Assembly: GCA_031290325.1 (NCBI GenBank)
Contig: JAITNU010000100.1
Location: forward strand, 1-11,648
From: Treponema sp.
Lineage (GTDB): Bacteria > Spirochaetota > Spirochaetia > Treponematales > Breznakiellaceae
Length of the DNA: 11,648 nt
Direction of reading: 5' to 3'
Part shown: positions 1 to 7,528 of the stretch, piece after piece
Numbering within the stretch: the stretch's first letter is position 1
How the letters are laid out: every line of letters begins with the position of its first letter
Program-made: the position numbers and the translations under genes
Notes under the pieces: generated by a model
What the model was told of the DNA's origin: nothing
The model's input: only the letters and a program-made list of their open reading frames with translations
Database searches by the model: none

Positions 1-1
1 T

Positions 2-163
2 TTCCTGCAAAGCTCCCTGCAAATCCCCGCGTCCATTTCATCGATCCTCCAGGGGATCATCATCTTCTTTGTCCTGGGCAGTGAGTTTTTCATCCGGTAC
101 CGCTTTGTATGGACCAGGACGGAAAAGGTATCGGTCAATTCTTTCCATACCCAGGGCATATAA
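2..163 (+). CDS. C-terminal end of a probable ABC transporter permease (BmpA-type simple sugar/nucleoside family), partial
   Basis: This is the last 53 codons of a gene whose start lies left of the window; it ends at TAA 161-163. The visible tail has a hydrophobic stretch (ILQGIIIFFVLGSEFFI) followed by a short basic, polar end (RYRFVWTRTEK). An 'ilqGiiilfv' helix close to the C-terminus after a 'vp' type loop is typical of BPD_transp_2 permeases, which form the inner-membrane channel of BmpA-like nucleoside or simple-sugar ABC importers. The reading frame differs from that of mutS2, which starts 49 nt after this stop, so the two are probably co-transcribed. Only the tail is visible, so the substrate cannot be named. 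The family call rests on this helix alone; another polytopic membrane protein remains possible. Confidence 0.62.
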   Translation, partial: FLQSSLQIPASISSILQGIIIFFVLGSEFFIRYRFVWTRTEKVSVNSFHTQGI

Positions 164-195
164 AGTTAAAAACAGTTATCATTGCGGAACCGCAC

Positions 196-203
196 AGGGA
201 GGT
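196..203 (+). promoter_or_regulatory. Shine-Dalgarno site that sets the mutS2 start
   Basis: The sequence AGGGAGGT lies 9 nt upstream of the in-frame TTG at 213. It is a near-perfect ribosome binding site. It supports 213 as the start rather than the in-frame TTG at 69, which lies inside the end of the upstream permease gene. Confidence 0.7.
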
Positions 204-212
204 AAAGAAGCA

Positions 213-2639
213 TTGGTTGATAATGGCGAAATATACCGGATCTTAGGGGCAGGTACTAAAACCCTCGTGCTCTTGGAATTTGATGCTATCCGTACACGAG
301 TAGCTGCCTGTGCCCTGAGCGAGGAAGCTGCCCGGCGTATCGCCGTTGAGGTGCCCCGTACTGATCCTCTGGAGGTGGGGGAACTCAAGGGCCTGGTTGC
401 CGCGGTGTTGGAGCGGATGCAGGAAGGGGAAAAGCGGGAAAGTCTGCCGGATATAGGGTTCCTTCTCCCCAAACTGGCAGTTGAGGGGGCGGTACTCGAA
501 CTGGATGAAGCCTATGGGCTGGGGCTTTTTGTGGAACGGGCATGGACCTTGAGAACCTGGCTTGCCAGGGGTCTTGAAGAAGAGCCGCTGGGTGCCCTGG
601 TCGCGGCAGTACCGGATTGTACCGCCGTTTCCCGGGAGATCTTCCAGGTGCTTGATAAAGAAGGCAAGCTCCGGGACCTGAACGAGTTCAGGGAGATACG
701 CCGGCGGATTCGGAACCTCTCCAGGGATTTGGAGCACCTGATGGCAGGGTATACCGGCAATGAAGATACCCGGCGTATGCTTCAGTCCACGGTCCCTTCC
801 CAGCGGGATGGACGCCTGGTCCTGGCGCTTAAGGCCAATTTCCGGGGGCGGATCAAGGGTATCGTCCATGAGGTTTCTTCATCAGGGCAGACTTTGTTTG
901 TGGAACCTGGTGAGGTGGTGGAAAAGAACAACGAAATCCTCATTGAACAGCGGCGGCTCGACGCGGAGATACACCGGGTCCTCCGGGACCTCACAGGACG
1001 TATCGCCGCCCAGAGGCAAAGCCTGGAGGTTCTGCATGAACGGATCCTATACCTCGAAATGATACGGGCCAAGGCCCGGTATGCCTGGGAAACCGGGGGA
1101 CGCTTTGCAGAAACCTGGGGTGCCGGCAGTGCCCGGTCTTTGATCCTGAAACAGGCACGGCATCCCCTCCTGGGCGCTCAGGCAGTTCCTATTGATTTTG
1201 CCATGAATGAGGATACCACCACGGTGATCATCACCGGACCGAATACCGGCGGCAAGACCGTGGCCTTGAAAACCCTGGGCCTCTTTGCCCTGATGAACCA
1301 GACAGGCCTCGCCTTGCCTGCAGAAGAGGGAACGGCCCTGCCGGTGTTTGACGGCGTGTACGCCGACATTGGGGATGAACAGTCCCTGAGCCAGTCCCTT
1401 TCAACTTTTTCCGCCCACATCACCACCATTGCCGCCATCCTTGCCATTGCCACAGAGCGCTCCCTGGTGCTCCTGGACGAACTGGGTTCCGGCACGGACC
1501 CGGAGGAGGGCAGCGCCATTGCCATGGCCATCCTGGATCACCTCATTGAGGAACGGGTCAGACTCATCACCACCACCCATCACGGCATCCTGAAGAACTA
1601 CGGGTATACCCGTGAGGGAGTGGAAAACGCCTCGGTGGAATTCGACGGCAAGACCCTCTCACCTACCTACCGCATTGTCATGGGCCTGCCTGGAGAGAGT
1701 CACGCCGTGGATATCGCAGGCCGGAACGGGTTGCCCCTGGGGATCATCGAGCGGGCGCGGACCTACCTGGCTGAGGAACGGTCCGATGTTTCCGCCCTCA
1801 TCGCAGGGCTTAAAAAGAAACACCAGGACCTGGACGCTGCCACTGAACAGGGGCGCCTTGAAACCGCACGGCTCCGGGAAGCACAGCGGCAGGCGGACCT
1901 CCGGGAACTGAGGCTCAGGCAACAGGAGGCGAACCTGAAGGCCGGGAGTACCGGGAACCTGCGCCTGCTTTTAACCGAGAGCCGGAAGACCCTGGAAAAT
2001 CTGGTCAGGGAGCTGCGGGAAGAGGAGATCACCAGGGAAAAGACCCTCAAGGTGAAGGAATTTCTCCATACCTTGGAAGAGACCGTTCGTGCCGAGGAGT
2101 CGAGCCTGGAGGCGGAGAATCTGGCGCTCCTTGAGGAACGGCGCCGGCTTGACCGGGTGTACGCCGCGGCATTCACCCCGGCCAAAGGCCCCATTGGTCC
2201 CGGTTCAGAGGTACTGGCCGGGGAATACAAACGCCGGGGTACGGTCATCAGGGCAGGCAAAAAAGGCGCCTGGATTGTGGAGCTTGGTTCCCTCAAGATG
2301 AGTTTTGCTGAGGACCAACTGTATCTTCTTCCCCCCTCGGCAGTGGAGCCCCTCATTGCCACGGCGGATCTGGTTGTGGATAATCCCGCCCGACTTGAGA
2401 TAAACCTGCGGGGTATGCGGATGGAAGAGGCCCTGGAAACGCTGCGGCACCAGCTTGACGCGGCGGTCTTATCAGGGCTTGGGGAATTTTCCGTGGTCCA
2501 CGGCAAGGGGGACGGCATCCTCCAGCGGGGGGTCCATGAATTCCTCAAGGGACAGCCCCAGGTGGCAGATTACTACTTTTCCCGGCCCGAACTCGGGGGC
2601 TTTGGCCGTACCGAGGTGGTGCTCAAAGGTTTTATGTGA
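213..2639 (+). CDS. mutS2: MutS2 family ATPase with C-terminal Smr domain
   Basis: The product is 808 aa from the TTG at 213, close to the usual MutS2 length of about 780-800. Family members bind branched DNA or collided ribosomes; they suppress recombination or act in ribosome rescue, and are not mismatch repair proteins. The N-terminus (TLVLLEFDAIRTRVA) matches where MutS2 proteins normally begin. A core/lever region follows, then the ABC-type ATPase: Walker A GPNTGGKT at residues 342-349, signature SLSTFSAH at 395-402, Walker B LVLLDE with D422 and E423, and the switch histidines in TTTHH near 456. A charged, Arg/Glu/Leu-rich segment at about 530-640 looks like a coiled coil. A small beta-rich segment follows (about 665-710), then the Smr domain with LRGMR from 732 and HGKGDG at 763-768. 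The usual LDLRG motif reads INLRG here. It lies 49 nt after the permease gene and is probably in the same transcription unit. Family assignment is very secure; the start is likely. Confidence 0.95.
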   Translation: MVDNGEIYRILGAGTKTLVLLEFDAIRTRVAACALSEEAARRIAVEVPRTDPLEVGELKGLVAAVLERMQEGEKRESLPDIGFLLPKLAVEGAVLELDEAYGLGLFVERAWTLRTWLARGLEEEPLGALVAAVPDCTAVSREIFQVLDKEGKLRDLNEFREIRRRIRNLSRDLEHLMAGYTGNEDTRRMLQSTVPSQRDGRLVLALKANFRGRIKGIVHEVSSSGQTLFVEPGEVVEKNNEILIEQRRLDAEIHRVLRDLTGRIAAQRQSLEVLHERILYLEMIRAKARYAWETGGRFAETWGAGSARSLILKQARHPLLGAQAVPIDFAMNEDTTTVIITGPNTGGKTVALKTLGLFALMNQTGLALPAEEGTALPVFDGVYADIGDEQSLSQSLSTFSAHITTIAAILAIATERSLVLLDELGSGTDPEEGSAIAMAILDHLIEERVRLITTTHHGILKNYGYTREGVENASVEFDGKTLSPTYRIVMGLPGESHAVDIAGRNGLPLGIIERARTYLAEERSDVSALIAGLKKKHQDLDAATEQGRLETARLREAQRQADLRELRLRQQEANLKAGSTGNLRLLLTESRKTLENLVRELREEEITREKTLKVKEFLHTLEETVRAEESSLEAENLALLEERRRLDRVYAAAFTPAKGPIGPGSEVLAGEYKRRGTVIRAGKKGAWIVELGSLKMSFAEDQLYLLPPSAVEPLIATADLVVDNPARLEINLRGMRMEEALETLRHQLDAAVLSGLGEFSVVHGKGDGILQRGVHEFLKGQPQVADYYFSRPELGGFGRTEVVLKGFM

Positions 2640-2655
2640 ATCGGTTAAAAGTCTA

Positions 2656-2720
2656 AACCACGAACCACATTAACCACCTGAACGAAAATTGGTAATCAAA
2701 AGTTCGTGAGGTTCGTGGTT
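2656..2720. repeat. Inverted repeat with 11-bp perfect arms after mutS2
   Basis: AACCACGAACC at 2656-2666 is exactly complementary to GGTTCGTGGTT at 2710-2720, with a 43-nt interior. The motif recurs in part inside the element: GTTCGTG occurs twice in direct orientation (2702-2708 and 2711-2717), and AACCAC recurs at 2672-2677. There is no T-run after the right arm, so it is not a standard intrinsic terminator. The layered repeats suggest an interspersed palindromic repeat (REP-like), though a transcript-end structure for mutS2 is possible. Confidence 0.6.
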
Positions 2721-2770
2721 AAATTCCGATAATGAAAGGTGGAAAAAATACTGAGCTACCTGATTGGAGG

Positions 2771-2799
2771 TTGTCGATCTTTGCGGTTAAACATATAAT
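2771..2799 (+). promoter_or_regulatory. Probable sigma70-type promoter of the FecR/barrel operon
   Basis: A perfect -10 box TATAAT at 2794-2799 lies 17 nt after a -35-like TTGTCG at 2771-2776 (4 of 6 matches to TTGACA). Transcription would start near 2806, giving a leader of about 20 nt before the ATG at 2825. No strong Shine-Dalgarno sequence is visible in that short leader, so initiation may be weak or depend on other features. Confidence 0.6.
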
Positions 2800-2824
2800 C
2801 TCATCGGTTGAGTAAACGTAATTA

Positions 2825-5800
2825 ATGCGGAAGAAAGGGAATACCAGAGCCAGAACTAATCCTCTCTTTGATATCTTGATGGTATTATTCTGCCTTTCCG
2901 GGGCAGTGCTGGGGATCGTTCTCTTCTGGAAAGATATGAACCGTACCCTCATCAAGCTCTCGGAAATCCCGGTGGGGATCATCTCCTATAAGCACAACAG
3001 TGCACAGCGCCGTTTTCAGGACCGGCTCATCTGGAGCCAGCTTCAGCAGGCATCGCCGATCTATAATGGCGACATTATCCGCACCTCTGACCTTTCTGAC
3101 GCGACCATAACCTTTACGAACAAAGATGCCATTGCGCTGGCGGAAAACTCCCTGATCCAGGTTTTCTTTAGTGAAAAGGGCGCACGGATTGAATTGTCCG
3201 GGGGAACCGTCAACGCGAATGCCCAAGGAGATGGCCTGGTGCTTGTCTCCGGGGAAAACGCGGTAACCCTTTCTGCAGGAAGTATGGTTAGTGCCGGGGG
3301 CGATAACCAGGGCTTTAATGTGCAGGTCGTGGAGGGGAATGCCGAGATCATGACCCGTACCGGAATCCAGGAAGCCAGCGCAGGCTCGGCCCTCTCCGTG
3401 GGAACCGACGGGACCACTGCACTGAACCCCCAGGTGGTGGTTCTGTCCCCCCCGCCCAATCAGCGGTTCTTAAACTCCTCCACCGGCGCCATACCGGTCA
3501 GTTTTTCCTGGAGGGCCATCAATTTTTCTGAAGATGACTATGTACGCCTTGAAATAGCCGCGGACCGGCGCTTTACCCGGCTTATCCATACCCTTGATGC
3601 CCATGATACCACTGCTGCCACCGTGGAACTTACTCCGGGAACCTTCTGGTGGCGCGCTTATGCAACTACACCGCAGGAAGAAGCCTCAAACACATCAGGA
3701 AATGCCGCAACCGGCAGACTGACGGTTCTCAATGCCGAGCCGCCCTCCCTCGTAAGCCCCGCCCCAGGAGCCGCCTACTCCTACCGGGTAAACCCCTTAA
3801 CAATACGGTTCCAGTGGTCGGTTCCCACCGGGACGGACCAGGAGGTGGCTTCCGAGTACTTACTGGAAGTGGCGGATAATCCGGAGATGCGGGACCCCCA
3901 GATTCGCACCACCGTACAGGGATCCTCCTTCGTGTATCCAGGGCTTGAGAAGGGGAACTGGTACTGGCGAGTAACCCCGCTCTACGATGGTTCGGTGGGG
4001 ACCCCTGTAGCCTCTCAGCGGGCATCCTTTGTCATTGAACAGAACACCGCAAGCCACTCCGCTCCTGAACTCCTCGCGCCTGCAACGGGAAGCGCCGTCA
4101 ACATCAGCGCTGGTGGCAGGGGTATCTCTTTCTCCTGGAAAGATGAACCTGATGCCGTTTCATATACCATAGAAATCGTCGAGGATCAGAACGGACAAAA
4201 TCCGGTACTTACCCAGATGGTCCGTGAAAATTTTTATACCAACCGCAACGGTTCCCTTGGTCCGGGGCAGTACTTTTGGCGGGTCTATTATACAGATTCC
4301 GAGGGCAATCGCTCCCCGGTTTCAGAGTCTCGTTCTTTTCTTGCCCTCCAGGGGGATATGATCCATGAGACCCTGTTCCCACCGGATGATTACACCGTGG
4401 CGGATCTTCCAGGTCTCCGGTTTACCTGGACAACCAACCTGCCCTTTACGAGCCGTTTCCAGCTTTCCCCTGCTGCTGATTTTTCTATGCTCCTCATAGA
4501 CACGGCAATACCGGCTACTACCAGGGAGCGAGGGTATCAGGGAGCGGCCCTTGCTAATGGGACTTACTACTGGAGGATTTCCACGCCTACCGTCCCAGGA
4601 ACCGGGGAAACGGCTTTGCAAAGCCCGCCAAAACGGCTGGTTGTAGCGGATACCCTTCCCATGCCGGAACTGGAAACCCCCCTTGGCCGGGTCATACCCC
4701 GTCCCGGCGAAGACCTGGCCTTCCGGTGGAGTCCGGTGCCCGGGGTTGATTCCTACGAAGTGTCCCTTTATGAGGGGAGCGCGGAACAGGGTGGTTCAGG
4801 ATCATCAGGTTTCGGAACCAGGGGATCCCGGCTGGTGTATGAAAACCGGGATATCAAAGTAACTTCCCTGGTCGTGCCCATGAATTCCCTCAAGGAAGGG
4901 GCCTATTTTTGGACGGTCCGGGCCTTGGTCCAGGAAGGTCCCCGTACCAGCCGGCGGACTGGCCCTGTAGAGACCGGGCGGTTTTTGTTGCGGATCCCCC
5001 GGCCTGTGCACCTGGAATACCCGCCTCGGGGCCACACCGTTACCGGCCTTGATGCCCTGAGACGTCCGGGCATGGTATGGTGGAGTGCGGAGGAAGCCCT
5101 GGGCACATCCCGGTTCATCCTTTCCCGGAATCCCAACCCCCTGGAAGGTGAACCGGTATTAGAGGTGCGTGATCCCAGTACCTCGATCACTTTGCCGAAG
5201 TTGAGCCCCGGGACCTATTACTGGACCATCCAGGCGGAAACGGCTGATGGGTTTGCGATTAGTGCCGAGGCTCCCGGGAATTTCCAGGTGCTTCCCGTAG
5301 TAGTACCTCTGGTAAGTCTGGATTTCCCCCAAACAGGACACAGTTTTACCGGGCTGAATGCCCTGCGGTATCCCGGCAGCATACGGTGGAATTCTGCGGA
5401 AACCGTGGGAAGTTCCCGGTTCATCCTTTCCCAGAACCCCGATCCCCTGCAGGGTGAAGCGGTGCTGGATATGAGGGACCCTGGCAGGTCCATCACCCTG
5501 CCCGCATTAAGCCCCGGGACCTATTATTGGACTATCCAGGCGGAAACCCCGGATGGCCTGGATATAAGCGCGGCCAGACCCGCCAGTTTCCGGGTCCTTC
5601 CCCTATCCGTATCCCCGGTAAGCCTGGATTCCCCGGCATCGGGATACCGCTTTACCGGCCTTGATGCCCTGCGGCAGCCCGGTACGGTACGGTGGAGTTC
5701 TACAGAAACCGTGGGAAGCTCCCGGTTTATTCTTTCCCGGAATGCCAACCCCTTGCAGGGTGAGGCGGTACTGGAGGTAAGGGATCCCGGCAGGTCCATT

Positions 5801-7528
5801 TTGCTGCCTAAGCTGACCGAGGGGACTTATTACTGGACCATTCAGGCAGAAACCCCGGATGGCCTGGATATAAGCGCGGCCCAGCCTGCCACCTTTCAGG
5901 TACTTCCGGCAAGGGCGTCTCCGGTAAACCTGGAATCCCCGGCAGCAGGACACCGCTTTACCGGGCTTGAGATGGTGAGACGGACCGCCACACTCCGGTG
6001 GAGTTCCACGGAAACCGTGGGAAAGTCCCGGTTTATCCTTTCCCGGAATGCCAATCCCTTGCAGGGTGAGACCATCATGGATGTGCCGGATCCCGGCAGG
6101 TCCGTACTCCTGCCTAAACTGACCGAGGGGACCTATTACTGGACCATCCAGGCGGAAACGGTTGATGGCCTGGATATCAGTCCGGCCCAGCCTGCCAGTT
6201 TCCAGGTGCTTCCCGTGGAGACCTCGGCAATAAGCCTGGATTTCCCTGAAGCAGGACACCCCTTCAGCGGACTTGAGATGGTGAGACGGACCGCCACGCT
6301 CAGGTGGAGTTCCATAGAAACCGTGGGAAAGTCCAGGCTCATCATTGCTCAGAATGCTAATCCCCTGCAGGGTGAAGCGGCGCTGGATCTGACAAATCCC
6401 AGTACCACCATCACCCTGCCCGCGTTGGCCCCAGGGACCTATTACTGGACCATCCGGGCGGAAACCCCCGAGGGCCTGGATATAAGCGCGGCCCAGCCCG
6501 GAAGCTTCCGGGTCCTCCCCCTGGAGATTCCTGCAGTAAGCCTGGATTTCCCCGCCTCTGGATACCGCTTTCCCGGCCTTGAGGCCATGAGACGACCCGG
6601 TACCGTACGGTGGAATTCCACGGAACGGGTCGGCAAATCCCGGTTCATCCTTTCCCGGAATCCTGACCCCATGCAGGGTACTCCGGTGCTGGAGCTGATG
6701 GATCCCGGCAGGTCCATTACCCTGCCCCAACTGGCCGAAGGTACCTATTACTGGACCATCCAGGCAGAAACCCCCGATGGGCTGGATATAAGTGCGGCCC
6801 GGGCATCCAGTTTCCAGGTGCTTCCGGTATCAGTGCCCCCGGTAAGTCTGGATTCCCCCGGCGCAGGATACACCTTTACCGGTCTTGATGCGCTGAGATG
6901 GCCCGGTACCATACGGTGGAGTTCTACGGAAACCGTGGGAAGCTCCCGGTTCATCCTTTCCCGGAATCCTGATCCCCTCGAGGGTGAGGCCATCCTTGAG
7001 GTAGCAAATCCCGGTAAGTCCATTACCCTGCCCCAACTGGCCGAAGGCACCTATTACTGGACCATCCGGGCGGAAACCCCTGACGGTCTGGATATAAGCG
7101 CGGCCCGGCCATCGCGTTTCCAGGTGCTTCCGATTCCTCTCCTGCCCCAACCCCAGGGGATGCGGCCTGAAAACAGGTACCGCATTGACGTTGCCCAGGT
7201 ACAAAGGACCCGGAGCATCACCTTTACCTGGGACCCGGTGCCAGGGGCCAATGCCTATAGGTTTACCCTGATACCAGACAACAATGCCCCTGAACAAAGG
7301 CCGATCCTGCGTATTGATTCAATGCGTACCATCGGCTATCGTATTGAGGATCTGTCCATCCTTGATGCAGGGGTTTTCATCTGGCAGGTAGAAGCCCTCA
7401 GTATTGCTATTGATGGTACGGTTGAACAGCGGGGTAACATCGGAGAAAACCGGTTTACCATTGATATCCCCTCCCTCTCAAATCCAAAACTGGGGGTTAC
7501 TGGTTCCTTATATGGCAATGATAATTAA
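2825..7528 (+). CDS. Large membrane-anchored FecR-domain protein with 13 fibronectin-like units, seven of them near-identical
   Basis: The product is 1567 aa. An in-frame TAA at 2819 makes ATG 2825 the most upstream possible start. A basic N-terminus (RKKGNTRAR) precedes one hydrophobic helix (about residues 15-35) with no lipobox, so it is probably a signal anchor with the rest in the periplasm. Residues about 75-180 resemble a FecR domain (NGDIIRTSDLSDATITF, then VQVVEGNAEI). Five divergent units of about 100 aa follow (about 205-727), each with a Trp-containing strand and a 'G-x-(Y/F)-(Y/W)-W-R/T' strand. Seven units of exactly 102 aa follow (728-1441), then one divergent unit (about 1442-1560). 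The only cysteine I see is residue 23, in the membrane helix. FecR domains are often sensors or scaffolds in the envelope. A structural, peptidoglycan-associated or ligand-binding role is inferred, not shown. It overlaps the next gene, so the two are probably made together. I do not recognise a named gene. Confidence 0.88.
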   Translation: MRKKGNTRARTNPLFDILMVLFCLSGAVLGIVLFWKDMNRTLIKLSEIPVGIISYKHNSAQRRFQDRLIWSQLQQASPIYNGDIIRTSDLSDATITFTNKDAIALAENSLIQVFFSEKGARIELSGGTVNANAQGDGLVLVSGENAVTLSAGSMVSAGGDNQGFNVQVVEGNAEIMTRTGIQEASAGSALSVGTDGTTALNPQVVVLSPPPNQRFLNSSTGAIPVSFSWRAINFSEDDYVRLEIAADRRFTRLIHTLDAHDTTAATVELTPGTFWWRAYATTPQEEASNTSGNAATGRLTVLNAEPPSLVSPAPGAAYSYRVNPLTIRFQWSVPTGTDQEVASEYLLEVADNPEMRDPQIRTTVQGSSFVYPGLEKGNWYWRVTPLYDGSVGTPVASQRASFVIEQNTASHSAPELLAPATGSAVNISAGGRGISFSWKDEPDAVSYTIEIVEDQNGQNPVLTQMVRENFYTNRNGSLGPGQYFWRVYYTDSEGNRSPVSESRSFLALQGDMIHETLFPPDDYTVADLPGLRFTWTTNLPFTSRFQLSPAADFSMLLIDTAIPATTRERGYQGAALANGTYYWRISTPTVPGTGETALQSPPKRLVVADTLPMPELETPLGRVIPRPGEDLAFRWSPVPGVDSYEVSLYEGSAEQGGSGSSGFGTRGSRLVYENRDIKVTSLVVPMNSLKEGAYFWTVRALVQEGPRTSRRTGPVETGRFLLRIPRPVHLEYPPRGHTVTGLDALRRPGMVWWSAEEALGTSRFILSRNPNPLEGEPVLEVRDPSTSITLPKLSPGTYYWTIQAETADGFAISAEAPGNFQVLPVVVPLVSLDFPQTGHSFTGLNALRYPGSIRWNSAETVGSSRFILSQNPDPLQGEAVLDMRDPGRSITLPALSPGTYYWTIQAETPDGLDISAARPASFRVLPLSVSPVSLDSPASGYRFTGLDALRQPGTVRWSSTETVGSSRFILSRNANPLQGEAVLEVRDPGRSILLPKLTEGTYYWTIQAETPDGLDISAAQPATFQVLPARASPVNLESPAAGHRFTGLEMVRRTATLRWSSTETVGKSRFILSRNANPLQGETIMDVPDPGRSVLLPKLTEGTYYWTIQAETVDGLDISPAQPASFQVLPVETSAISLDFPEAGHPFSGLEMVRRTATLRWSSIETVGKSRLIIAQNANPLQGEAALDLTNPSTTITLPALAPGTYYWTIRAETPEGLDISAAQPGSFRVLPLEIPAVSLDFPASGYRFPGLEAMRRPGTVRWNSTERVGKSRFILSRNPDPMQGTPVLELMDPGRSITLPQLAEGTYYWTIQAETPDGLDISAARASSFQVLPVSVPPVSLDSPGAGYTFTGLDALRWPGTIRWSSTETVGSSRFILSRNPDPLEGEAILEVANPGKSITLPQLAEGTYYWTIRAETPDGLDISAARPSRFQVLPIPLLPQPQGMRPENRYRIDVAQVQRTRSITFTWDPVPGANAYRFTLIPDNNAPEQRPILRIDSMRTIGYRIEDLSILDAGVFIWQVEALSIAIDGTVEQRGNIGENRFTIDIPSLSNPKLGVTGSLYGNDN
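5006..7147 (+). repeat. Seven tandem 306-bp coding repeats (102 aa each, no indels)
   Basis: Units begin at 5006, 5312, 5618, 5924, 6230, 6536 and 6842, always 306 bp apart, and the array ends at 7147. Landmarks within each unit: LD/E-x-P at positions 3-6, GL-x-(A/M)-(L/V/M)-R at 14-19, SR(F/L)I at 35-38, the (D/N)P-(G/S) turn at 56-58, GTYYWTI at 69-75, AET at 77-79 and VLP at 95-97. Unit 1 is the most divergent (it lacks the GLDIS segment, reading GFAIS). The others are close at DNA level; for example the codons for TYYWTI are almost unchanged throughout. The array codes for residues 728-1441 of the FecR-type protein. Confidence 0.93.

Noticed and set aside
183..194. TGCGGAACCGCA palindrome before mutS2 as a terminator or operator
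   Set aside because: The 2-nt loop is too tight for a hairpin, no T-run follows, and a 12-bp near-palindrome can arise by chance.
69..212. N-terminal extension of MutS2 from the TTG at 69
   Set aside because: It overlaps the end of the upstream permease gene in another frame, has no MutS2-like sequence, and a strong ribosome site sits just before TTG 213.
1763..2548. Open frame on the - strand within mutS2 (261 codons)
   Set aside because: Its Arg/Ser-rich composition is typical of the antisense of a GC-rich coiled-coil region, and mutS2 is clearly the real gene.
5603..6730. Long open frame on the - strand (375 codons) across the repeat array
   Set aside because: It is a shadow: the 306-bp period is a multiple of three, so a chance open antisense frame is copied in each unit. 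It has no ribosome site or recognisable domain.
5006..7147. CRISPR or other non-coding array
   Set aside because: The 306-bp repeats are contiguous, lack unique spacers and stay open in the reading frame of the FecR-type gene.
7404..7517. Earlier start of the barrel protein at 7404
   Set aside because: It would overlap the FecR-type gene by 125 nt and bury the signal peptide; the in-frame ATGs at 7512/7518 place the signal peptide at the N-terminus.
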